A stretch of DNA of 64,000 nucleotides from Paractinoplanes abujensis (GTDB lineage: Bacteria; Actinomycetota; Actinomycetes; Mycobacteriales; Micromonosporaceae), in the NCBI RefSeq assembly GCF_014204895.1, contig NZ_JACHMF010000001.1:8432001-8496000 (forward strand), written 5' to 3'. This document shows positions 24,030-31,557 of this stretch, piece after piece (the stretch's first letter is position 1; each line of letters opens with the position of its first letter). Both the position numbers and the translations under genes were made by a program. The notes beneath the pieces are model-generated. The model did not search any database and was not told where the DNA came from. It saw nothing but the letters and a program-made list of their open reading frames with translations.

Positions 24030-25661
24030 CTAAGCCACCGTGCGGACGACCGCGGAAAGGTCGGGAGCAGGAGTGAAAACCGCCTCGGCTCGGTTCTCGC
24101 CGCAGACCTCGCATTCGGGATTGCCGTCGGCCGGCATCCACAGGCTCTGATAGGCCTCCTGATTGGGCACGCCGTCGAACACCTTGGGGAAGAAGTCGAA
24201 CTCGCGGGTGTTGCTGAGCAGGATCACGTTGCGGCGGGCGAGCAGGGCCGGCCACAGGAAGGCCCGGGCCGGGGTGTCCTCGTCCAGGTGGAGCAGGGCC
24301 AGCGCGACCTTGGCGGCGGCCGTGGTGACGTGGGCGATGTCGGGGCCCAGGGCGATCTCGCCGGCCAGCCGCCCGGTGCCGTAGTCGGTGGCGGGCCGGA
24401 CCGCGTCGCCGCTGTGGCGCAGCCCGGTGGCGCACCGGTAGCACGAGGTGAGGCCGGGCACGGCGTAGACCAGTTCGCCCGCCTGCGCCCCCGCGTACAG
24501 GCCGATGTACAGCGACGGACGGTCGGCGGCGCAGGCGAAGTAGTTCAGGGCGGCCTGGGCCGACGGGTCGTCAGTGCAGCCGATGATCAGGTCGTGCGAG
24601 CGCACCAGCTCGTCCAGGCCCTCGCCCACCGCCGCGACCGTCGTGGTCAGCGTGGCCACCTCGGCCTCGGGCTGCACCGACCGCAGGTGGCCGGCCAGCG
24701 CCTCGGTCTTGGGGCGGCCCACGTCGGCCAGGTGGTAGACCGAGCGGGACAGGTTCTCGGGGCTGACCTCGTCGGGGTCCAGCAGGGTCAGCTTCTCCAC
24801 GCCGGAGCGCACCAGCTGGTCGGCCAGCACACTGCCCACGCTGCCCGCCCCGGCCAGCAGCACCCGGCGCCCGGCCAGGGCCGCGCTGACCATGCCGCGG
24901 GTGCGCGCGGCCAGCCCGGCCCGCACCGAGACCGCCCGGGGCAGGGCCGCTGCCAGGTCCTGACCGGGTCGCCACTCGATCCGCACGGACTCGGTGGGCC
25001 GGCCGGGCCGGGTCCGCAGCACGGCCGGGGGCAGCAGTGGATAGGACGGGCCGGCCAGGATGGTCAGCTCCTCGCCGCCGGGCAGCGTGATCGTGGCCGT
25101 GAGCAGCAGCGTTCCGCCGACCGTGCCGGGGGCGGGCGGCCGGGTGACCTCACCGCCCAGCGCGTCGGCCGCCGCCCGCACGTGTTCGTCCAGCGGCACG
25201 ACGGAGCTCGGTTCGAGCAGGACCCGTACGGTGCCGTCGGCCGCCGGAACCGCGCGGTAGACCGACATCTTGCCCCCGGCCAGCGGGATCTCGTGCGGCC
25301 GCTGGGGGTCGGCGGGCCGGTGGGTCACGATCGGGGCCAGGAAGGTGCCGCGGGCCGGGTTGAGGCGCAGGCTGTCCGCGTACGCCCGGTGGTCCTGGCC
25401 GGACGGGTGGTCCATCGACGCCGGGTGGCTGTGCAGGATCCCCTTGAACTCCAGGTCCTCCTCCCGTTCGACCTCGCGGACCCACTGCTCGAGCCGGTCC
25501 GACGAGTTGTACGAGACGTCGCTGGTGCGCCCGTCGGGGTCGGCCAGGAAACGGGTGACCAGCGCCAGGCCGGCCGGGCCGAGCAGGGCGCCGCCCCGCT
25601 CGGCCGGGTGCGCCGCTACCTCGCGTTCGACATCTGCGACGGTGCTGTCGAGAAAGTGCAT
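24030..25661 (-). CDS. JAMM metallopeptidase - E1-like (ThiF/UBA) adenylyltransferase fusion
   Basis: A 543-residue fusion. Residues 1-140 are a JAB/MPN+ deubiquitinase-like domain with a complete zinc motif: Glu21 (ERGG) and H77-S-H79-x7-S87-x-x-D90. Residues about 260-480 are an E1/ThiF Rossmann fold: GAGSVG at 271-276, LLDPDEVSPENLSRS, K318, and GCTDDPSAQ. Cys pairs CYRC (407-410) and CEVC (517-520) could hold zinc. Between the two domains (about 180-240) a YPLLPPAVL segment recalls the YPxxPP turn of E2/RWD folds. The enzyme should process and activate a ubiquitin-like tag; none is encoded next to it. It follows the E2-like gene by 7 bp. Start at MHFLDST, with GAGG upstream. Confidence 0.9.
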   Translation of the reverse strand: MHFLDSTVADVEREVAAHPAERGGALLGPAGLALVTRFLADPDGRTSDVSYNSSDRLEQWVREVEREEDLEFKGILHSHPASMDHPSGQDHRAYADSLRLNPARGTFLAPIVTHRPADPQRPHEIPLAGGKMSVYRAVPAADGTVRVLLEPSSVVPLDEHVRAAADALGGEVTRPPAPGTVGGTLLLTATITLPGGEELTILAGPSYPLLPPAVLRTRPGRPTESVRIEWRPGQDLAAALPRAVSVRAGLAARTRGMVSAALAGRRVLLAGAGSVGSVLADQLVRSGVEKLTLLDPDEVSPENLSRSVYHLADVGRPKTEALAGHLRSVQPEAEVATLTTTVAAVGEGLDELVRSHDLIIGCTDDPSAQAALNYFACAADRPSLYIGLYAGAQAGELVYAVPGLTSCYRCATGLRHSGDAVRPATDYGTGRLAGEIALGPDIAHVTTAAAKVALALLHLDEDTPARAFLWPALLARRNVILLSNTREFDFFPKVFDGVPNQEAYQSLWMPADGNPECEVCGENRAEAVFTPAPDLSAVVRTVA

Positions 25662-25668
25662 CGTGACC

Positions 25669-26196
25669 TCACTGGTCGTAGGTGAAGGGGAACTCGCCGC
25701 CGCGGCGCACGACGCTGACACCGTTGCTCCACAGCACGGCCCGCGCGTACGAGCCGTCCAGCGTGGGCATGCCGACGGTCGGGCTCAGGCAGGCGGTGCC
25801 GTCGGCGTAGAGGTGGGCCTGGTGCTCGCCGAACAGGCCGTTGAGGTTGGGCGCGACCAGCATCGTGCGGTACTGGCCGTGCTGGGTGCTGTAGTACGTG
25901 AAGAAGGTGTACTGGTCGGCGAACTCGTTGGAGAACGAGTAGACCCAGCCCGTCGTCCGGCCCACGGTGTGCTGATAAGTGCCGTGCGGCAACTGGGTGC
26001 GGGCGATCCGGTAGTCGTCGGCCGGCGACGGGAAGACGGCGAACGTCTCCTTGCTCAGCCGGGCCGCCATGTCGTCGCGGCCGTCCCGGGTGATCTTGCC
26101 GTCCTGGGTCACCCGCAGGTCGCCGGGGTTGCTGTCGCCGCGCATCTGGGACTGCTGCACATCGGCGCGCAGCGCGTTCAAGTCGATCTGACTCAT
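25669..26196 (-). CDS. E2-like (UBC-fold) conjugating protein, putative
   Basis: A 175-residue soluble protein, first gene of the leftward operon, with GGGGAGAG before its ATG. After a helical start it has a run of strands (GWVYSF, YTFFTYYS, YRTMLVAPNL), then HLYADGTACLSP with Cys136, then a late VLWSNG. The order strands - P - H..Y.DG..CL - W is that of bacterial E2 enzymes such as those in CBASS Cap2 and Bil operons, with Cys136 as the thioester residue and His128 preceding it. Position next to the JAMM-E1 fusion supports this. Overall similarity is low, so the fold is inferred. It could instead be a conjugation substrate or adaptor. Confidence 0.55.
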   Translation of the reverse strand: MSQIDLNALRADVQQSQMRGDSNPGDLRVTQDGKITRDGRDDMAARLSKETFAVFPSPADDYRIARTQLPHGTYQHTVGRTTGWVYSFSNEFADQYTFFTYYSTQHGQYRTMLVAPNLNGLFGEHQAHLYADGTACLSPTVGMPTLDGSYARAVLWSNGVSVVRRGGEFPFTYDQ

Positions 26197-26303
26197 GGCT
26201 CTCTCCCCTCAGAGGTTTGCTGCCGTGAGATCAGGTTCGCCGGACCGGCGCCCGGGGGCGCGCAAGCTTGCGGGAGCCCGACCGGCCACTGAGGATGAGG
26301 GGC

Positions 26304-27305
26304 GTGACGCCTCCCGGGATGGCCGCCGAGATCCACACTCCGTGCGACGCCGGCGATTCGCCGCTGCCCGATCTGTGTATGTATCCGGGGCACGTCAACC
26401 GGGTGATGGACCGGCGCTACCAACGCCGATGCCGGGTCGCCCGGCTTCGGCCGGGCGGGCAGCTGTGGTTCGGCGCGCGACGACCCGACGGCGGCCGCAA
26501 CTGGTTGCAGGTCGGCCGGGCCGAGCCCGAGCTGCCCTCCGCGGTCAGCAAGGTGGTCGGGCGGATCTGGTTCACCTCGCTCACCGACGGCGCGCGGGTG
26601 CTGGTCGAAAACCTGTCCAACAACAACACGCTGGAGCTGCGGTCACCCCGGCTGCCGCGGCCGGTCACGCTCTATCCGGCCGTCCGTCCCGACCCCGAGG
26701 ACCAGAGCTCCGAGCTGCTGGGCACGCCGATGGTCGCGGTGCAGACGGAGAGCACCACGCTGACGATCTCGAACCGGAGCACCGGCTTCGTGGTGTGGAT
26801 CGAGGCGCCGATCCGGCAGCTGCCCGCGATCAGCACGAGCTTCACCGCCGATCCCCGTACGCCGCTGGGGCCGCGCGAGCAGCAGGAGCTCGACGACGCC
26901 GCGCTGCGGGTCCAGCTGGCCGACCGCGACAACTTCCCGCTGCTGCGGACGTTCTTCGACAGCGATCCCGTACGGGCGCGGCTGAGCACAAGCCCCACCC
27001 TGCGGGCGTTCCTCGAGCGCAAGGGGATCGAGGACTGGCAGTTCTACGTGCGGCGGGAACTGACCAACGTGGCCGAGGGCCGGCCCACCCATGAGATCCA
27101 CCGCCTGATCCTGGAGGGCATCGGCACGCCGCCCGCGCACGATGCGAAGTGGTACACCACCCTGGTCGCCGAGCATCTGGAACCGGACCGGCACATCAAT
27201 GCGCGGCCCGGCGGCACCGGCGGGCTCAACGAGCTGATCGCCTTGGTCAAGGGGTTGTGGGCGTTCCGCCGCTTCCAGCTGGAGGCGTACCTCAACCGGG
27301 ACTGA
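26304..27305 (+). CDS. FHA-like protein next to kinase-NACHT gene
   Basis: A 333-residue protein, started at GTG 26304 with GAGGATGAGG upstream; ATG 26295 is an alternative. Residues about 50-150 look like a forkhead-associated domain: WLQVGR, a VSKVVGRIWF strand and VENLSNNNTLELR, the last echoing the S-N-G-T turn that reads phosphothreonine. The C-terminal 180 residues are helical and unrecognised (FLERKGIEDWQFYVRRELT, GGLNELIALVKGLWAFRRFQ). Just downstream, by 84 bp, lies a Ser/Thr kinase-NACHT gene in the same direction, so phosphopeptide reading of that kinase's product is a natural role. It is divergent from the E2-like gene with a 107-bp gap. Confidence 0.6.
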   Translation: MTPPGMAAEIHTPCDAGDSPLPDLCMYPGHVNRVMDRRYQRRCRVARLRPGGQLWFGARRPDGGRNWLQVGRAEPELPSAVSKVVGRIWFTSLTDGARVLVENLSNNNTLELRSPRLPRPVTLYPAVRPDPEDQSSELLGTPMVAVQTESTTLTISNRSTGFVVWIEAPIRQLPAISTSFTADPRTPLGPREQQELDDAALRVQLADRDNFPLLRTFFDSDPVRARLSTSPTLRAFLERKGIEDWQFYVRRELTNVAEGRPTHEIHRLILEGIGTPPAHDAKWYTTLVAEHLEPDRHINARPGGTGGLNELIALVKGLWAFRRFQLEAYLNRD

Positions 27306-27389
27306 CGCGGAACACCATCCCCCGACAGCCGGATGCCGCGGGCGCACGGGGCGGGCCAAGCTGGGACCTCGCCCGGCGGGAGGGGGATC

Positions 27390-30300
27390 ATGCTGGGGGA
27401 GCCGGAGCTCATCGGTGCGCCGGACCCGCCGGAGGACGACTGGGTGTGGCCGGTGGCCGCCGACGGACGGACCCGGCTGCGGCGGCTCGGCGCGGGCGGC
27501 CGCTACCGGCTGCGCGGCACGATCCGGGGCGGCGGGCAGGCGTACGTCTGGTACGCGGTGGATGAGGTGAGCGACCGGCCCGTCGCGATCAAGATCCTGC
27601 GGCCGGACGGTCCCTTCGGCGCGGGCCGGATCTCGGAGCGCCGGATGGTCCGCGAGGCCCGCATCATGGGCTCGATCGCGCCCCACCCCAACGTGATGCC
27701 CCTGCTCGACAGTGGTCCGCCGCATCTGCTGCGGCCCGAGTCGGACGACGCACGGCCGGGCCCCGGCGACTCCCGCGACTCGTGGCTGGTCATGCCGTTG
27801 ACCCCGCACCACCGGCTGGACGACCTGATCGCCGGTGGGCCGCCCCCGCTCGACCAGTGGCTGCGGCTGGCCCGCGGGTACGCCGCCGGGCTGGCCCACC
27901 TGCACGACCGGGAAATCGTCCACCGTGACCTGTCGCCGGGCAACGTGCTGCTGACCGCGGCAGGCCCGGTGATCACCGACTTCGGGGTCTCGTGGGCGCC
28001 GCGCTGGATCGACGACGGCATCGAGCAGACGATGAGCACCGGCCTGACCCGCCAGGGCGTCAACGGGACCCCCGACTGGCACGCGCCCGAGGTGATCACG
28101 TCGCCGCTGCACGAGCGGCCCGACCGCCGCCCGTCGGCCGACGTCTTCAGCTGGGCCCTGTTCGTGGCCGGAGCCTCGGCCGGGCGGCACCCGTGGTCGA
28201 AGACGCCCGGCAGCGTCGCCCTGGAGGATTTCGAGCGGACCCGGATGCGGCACGGCGACCCGGCCTACGCGGTGACCGGCCCGCTGGCCGAGGCGGGCGA
28301 CTGGGCCGCGCTGGTGCTGGACGCGCTGGCCCCCGACCCGGCCGACCGGCCGACCGCGGCCGAACTGGTGACCGCGCTCGACGAGCAGCGTTCGCGGCGC
28401 CGCCGTCGCCGTGCGCCCCGCCGCACGCCCGTCCGCGACGAGGACGCGATCGCCGCGGCCGCGGTGCTGCACGAGGCCTTGCGCGAGCGCTGGCGGTCCG
28501 ACCCCGTGTGGGTGCGGGTGGGCTCGGGGCGGCGGCTGCCCATCGGCTGGCAGGCGGGCGAGGCCGACCAGCACGCGGCCGAGCGGCTGGTCCGCACCTG
28601 GCAGCGCGACGCCGACAGCACCCGCATGGTCGTGCTGGGCGCGGCCGGTTCGGGCAAGTCGGAGCTGCTGACGGGCGTGTTCCGGGAGCTGCTGACCGGC
28701 TGGAAAAAGGGCGAGCCGGTGCCGTTGCTGATCCCGCTCGCGTCCTGGGATCCTGCCCTGACCGACCTGCGTACGTGGCTGATCGACTGGCTGCACGTCA
28801 ACCATCGCTTCCTCGACAGCCCGGCCCGGGGTCCCGTCCGCAAGTCGCAGGCGGCCAAGCTCCTCGACGACCAGCATCTCGCGCTCATCCTGGACGGGCT
28901 GGACGAGGTCTTCGACAAGGCGCCCGCCGGTGCGGTCGTGGACCAGCTGAACAACCTGGACGGCCCGGCCCAGATCCTCCTCGGGTGCCGCGACGGGAAC
29001 CGGGCGGTCGACGAGCTGTTCCCCGGCGGGGCCCGGATCACCCTCGACGCGCAGGACCTCGAGACCGTCATCGCCTACCTGCGCCGCGGGACCGCCGGCG
29101 ACCAGCGGTGGGAGCCGGTCGTGGCGAGCCTGCCGGACCGGCCCGACCTGGCCGGCGTGCTCCGGACGCCGCTGATGGTGATGCTGGCCGACTCGCTGCC
29201 CGACCCGCGCGAGCTGCTCGACCGGCACGGATTCGAGGAGATCACGCAGTATCTGCTGCGCGGCTTCGTCCCGGCCCGTTACCGCGAGGAGCCGGCCCGG
29301 TACGAGGTGCCGCAGGCGAAGCGGTGGCTCGGCTACCTCGCGCGCATGGTCGCCGACACCGGCGAGCTGCGCTGGTGGGAACTGCGGGTCACCGCGGCCC
29401 CCACGTCCCGGGGGCTGCTGCACACGCTGACGCTGATCGCCGTGATCGCCTGGACCGCGCTGTCGGCCGGAGTCATGAACACGTGGGTGTTCGGCAGTGT
29501 GACCACCGGCGCCACCGACGCCATCCGGATCGCGGCGGCCGCGCTGGTCTGCTACGCGGCCCTGTTCCGGGTGACCGGCAGCTATCCGGCCGCGGTGCTG
29601 GCCGTGGTGGGCGCCTACGTCACCGGCACGTTGAGCGGCTCGTACGACCTGGCCCTGGGCTCGGGGCTGGCCGCCGGGTTCGCGTGGCGGCCGCTGCCGG
29701 TGCGCGCGCCGAGCCGGGGCGGCGACCTGCTGCGCGCGGCCGAGGTCGGCGTGGCCGCGGTGGTGGTGATCGCGGCCATCCGTACGGTCGCCCGGTACGT
29801 TCCGCTCGACCCCGCGCTGGTGTCCGGGTTCGGCGCGGGCACGTTCGACGGGTTCGCCCTGCGCTGGGACGAAGACGTCAACGGCTGGCTGGCCACCGGT
29901 CTCGTCGCGGGGCTGCTGACCTGGATCGGGATCCGGGTGACGCGGGGCGGCCCGGCGCCCGGCCCGGCCCGCCGGTGGAACCGGCCCGAGCTGCACGGAC
30001 TGGTCGCCGCGGTCGTCGTGGGGGCGATCACCTCGTGGGCCGACGGCGCCCGGCCCGGCATCGACCAGCCGTGGCTGCTCGGCCCGGGCGACGGCCTGGC
30101 CGCCGGGCTCGCCGTGTGGTGGGTGTCCAACTGGACGCGCCGGCCCCTCCACGGGCGGACGGCCCGGTTCGTCACGGCGGCGGTGCTGGGCGGCCTGACA
30201 ACCGGGCTGAACCTGCTCGGCTACGCCGGCCGGGACGACGTCGAGGCCGAGGCCGTGCGGGCGCTGGGCGAGGGCGCCGCGGTCGCGCTGCTGGTGCTGC

Positions 30301-31265
30301 TGGCCCTGCGCCCGCGGCGGCCCGGCCCGCCCCGCCGTTCCCTGCGGCAGATCCTGCCCCCGGTGCTGCTGGCCGGGCTGGCCGGTCTCGTGCTCGGCCT
30401 GGCCCACGTCCAGTCGGCCGGGCCGTCCCGCGGCGCCGCCTTCGGGGTGACCGTCACCCTGATCACCCTGTTCTTCCTGGCCCGCGACACCACCCGCTCC
30501 GGACCGGGCCGGGTCGACCCGATCGAGGCCGGGGTGGCCGGGCTGATCGTCGTCGGGCTGCTCGCCGGTTTCGCCTACGCCCTGCTGTTCGGGCTGATCT
30601 GCGGCCTGGCGTCGCGCGTGTCGGCGGACATCGCCCAGCGCAAGCTGCCGTCGCTGCGGATCAGCGCGCCCTGGACGCAGATCGCCGGCGGCGCCCTGCT
30701 GGGCACGATGGCGGCGTTCGCCGCGGCGACGAGCGGCTTCCCCGCCTACTCGCTGGCGATCATCGGGATCTCGGGCGGCGTGGCCGGGGCGTACGCGTTC
30801 GGCATCCGCGGCGACGACCCCAGCAACCGGCTCGCCGCCTCCCCGGCCACCCTGTTCCGCCAGGACCGGCGCGTGTTCCTGCGGATGACGGCCGTGATCG
30901 CGGTCGCCATCGGGGTGGCCGTCGGCTTCCGCACGGCCGCCGGGGGTCAGTCGGGCCTGGCCGCGCTGGCCGGGGCGGCCGCCACCTTCGCCACGTACGG
31001 GCTCACCGCGGGCCTGGTGATCGCGGCCTCCTCGACCCGGTACGGCGTCTTCGTGGTGCGCAGCGCCTGGCTGGCCGCGGGCGACGACCTGCCGTGGCGC
31101 CTGATGCGCTTCCTGGACGACGCCCACCACCATCGCCAGGTGCTGCGCGCGGCCGGCTCGGCGTACCAGTTCCGCCACGAACTCCTGCGCGAACAGATCG
31201 CCTCCACCGACGGGCGATCCGTACCGTCCCCATCGGCCACCGCGGAGCCGCAGCCGCCCCGATGA
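27390..31265 (+). CDS. Ser/Thr kinase - NACHT NTPase - multispanning membrane fusion
   Basis: A 1291-residue protein, ATG at 27390 after GGGAGGGGG. Residues about 35-310 are a Hanks kinase with IRGGGQAYVW loop, AIK lysine, H178-R-D-L, D197-F-G and WHAPE, all intact. An Arg-rich linker (RSRRRRRRAPRRTP) follows. Residues about 410-640 are a NACHT NTPase with Walker A GAAGSGKS (417-424) and Walker B LILDGLDE (about 499-506). Residues about 680-1225 are some 12-14 predicted membrane helices, then a cytoplasmic tail with FRHELLREQI. NACHT proteins oligomerise on sensing a trigger; here that would cluster kinases in the membrane. The combination is rare. Confidence 0.9.
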   Translation: MLGEPELIGAPDPPEDDWVWPVAADGRTRLRRLGAGGRYRLRGTIRGGGQAYVWYAVDEVSDRPVAIKILRPDGPFGAGRISERRMVREARIMGSIAPHPNVMPLLDSGPPHLLRPESDDARPGPGDSRDSWLVMPLTPHHRLDDLIAGGPPPLDQWLRLARGYAAGLAHLHDREIVHRDLSPGNVLLTAAGPVITDFGVSWAPRWIDDGIEQTMSTGLTRQGVNGTPDWHAPEVITSPLHERPDRRPSADVFSWALFVAGASAGRHPWSKTPGSVALEDFERTRMRHGDPAYAVTGPLAEAGDWAALVLDALAPDPADRPTAAELVTALDEQRSRRRRRRAPRRTPVRDEDAIAAAAVLHEALRERWRSDPVWVRVGSGRRLPIGWQAGEADQHAAERLVRTWQRDADSTRMVVLGAAGSGKSELLTGVFRELLTGWKKGEPVPLLIPLASWDPALTDLRTWLIDWLHVNHRFLDSPARGPVRKSQAAKLLDDQHLALILDGLDEVFDKAPAGAVVDQLNNLDGPAQILLGCRDGNRAVDELFPGGARITLDAQDLETVIAYLRRGTAGDQRWEPVVASLPDRPDLAGVLRTPLMVMLADSLPDPRELLDRHGFEEITQYLLRGFVPARYREEPARYEVPQAKRWLGYLARMVADTGELRWWELRVTAAPTSRGLLHTLTLIAVIAWTALSAGVMNTWVFGSVTTGATDAIRIAAAALVCYAALFRVTGSYPAAVLAVVGAYVTGTLSGSYDLALGSGLAAGFAWRPLPVRAPSRGGDLLRAAEVGVAAVVVIAAIRTVARYVPLDPALVSGFGAGTFDGFALRWDEDVNGWLATGLVAGLLTWIGIRVTRGGPAPGPARRWNRPELHGLVAAVVVGAITSWADGARPGIDQPWLLGPGDGLAAGLAVWWVSNWTRRPLHGRTARFVTAAVLGGLTTGLNLLGYAGRDDVEAEAVRALGEGAAVALLVLLALRPRRPGPPRRSLRQILPPVLLAGLAGLVLGLAHVQSAGPSRGAAFGVTVTLITLFFLARDTTRSGPGRVDPIEAGVAGLIVVGLLAGFAYALLFGLICGLASRVSADIAQRKLPSLRISAPWTQIAGGALLGTMAAFAAATSGFPAYSLAIIGISGGVAGAYAFGIRGDDPSNRLAASPATLFRQDRRVFLRMTAVIAVAIGVAVGFRTAAGGQSGLAALAGAAATFATYGLTAGLVIAASSTRYGVFVVRSAWLAAGDDLPWRLMRFLDDAHHHRQVLRAAGSAYQFRHELLREQIASTDGRSVPSPSATAEPQPPR

Positions 31266-31281
31266 TCAGGCCCCTTCGCGG

Positions 31282-31551
31282 TCAGGACACCGGGGTGGGC
31301 TTCGGGATCTCGGCCAGCAGCGTGGCGAGCCGCCCGGGCAGCACCTCCGGGCGCATGTCGGGCACGCCCAAGGCGGTCATCTCCCGGGCTTTCGGGGCCG
31401 GCGTGCGCTGCAGAACCGCGCACGCCCGCAGCATCTCCCGCCACCCGCGCAGCCGCGCCTCCCGATCGTCGGGGAGCGCATTCCGCAGGGTAGGCCCCGC
31501 ATCCGCGGTGAGCAGCCAGCCGCGGTCCTCGTCGACAGCGAGCGGCATCAT
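31282..31551 (-). pseudogene. Fragment of an aminoglycoside-phosphotransferase-type gene
   Basis: An 89-residue leftward frame reading VDEDRGWLLTADAGPTLRN, then a helical WREMLRACAVLQRTPAP and GVPDMRPEVLPGRLATLL. This matches the middle of aminoglycoside phosphotransferase-family kinases (the hinge-to-helix region between the N-lobe and the HGD loop). There is no N-lobe, HGDLHxxN or DFD. The 5' side abuts the NACHT start at 31558 and the 3' side the kinase-NACHT stop. It is a remnant left between two rightward genes, probably a scar of insertion or deletion. Confidence 0.6.
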
Positions 31552-31557
31552 GGGGCG

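Noticed and set aside
26643..31178. A 1511-codon open frame on the minus strand
   Set aside because: It is the reverse shadow of the kinase-NACHT gene; its sequence is Arg/Gly/Pro/Gln/His-rich without domains, as expected from high-GC antisense frames.
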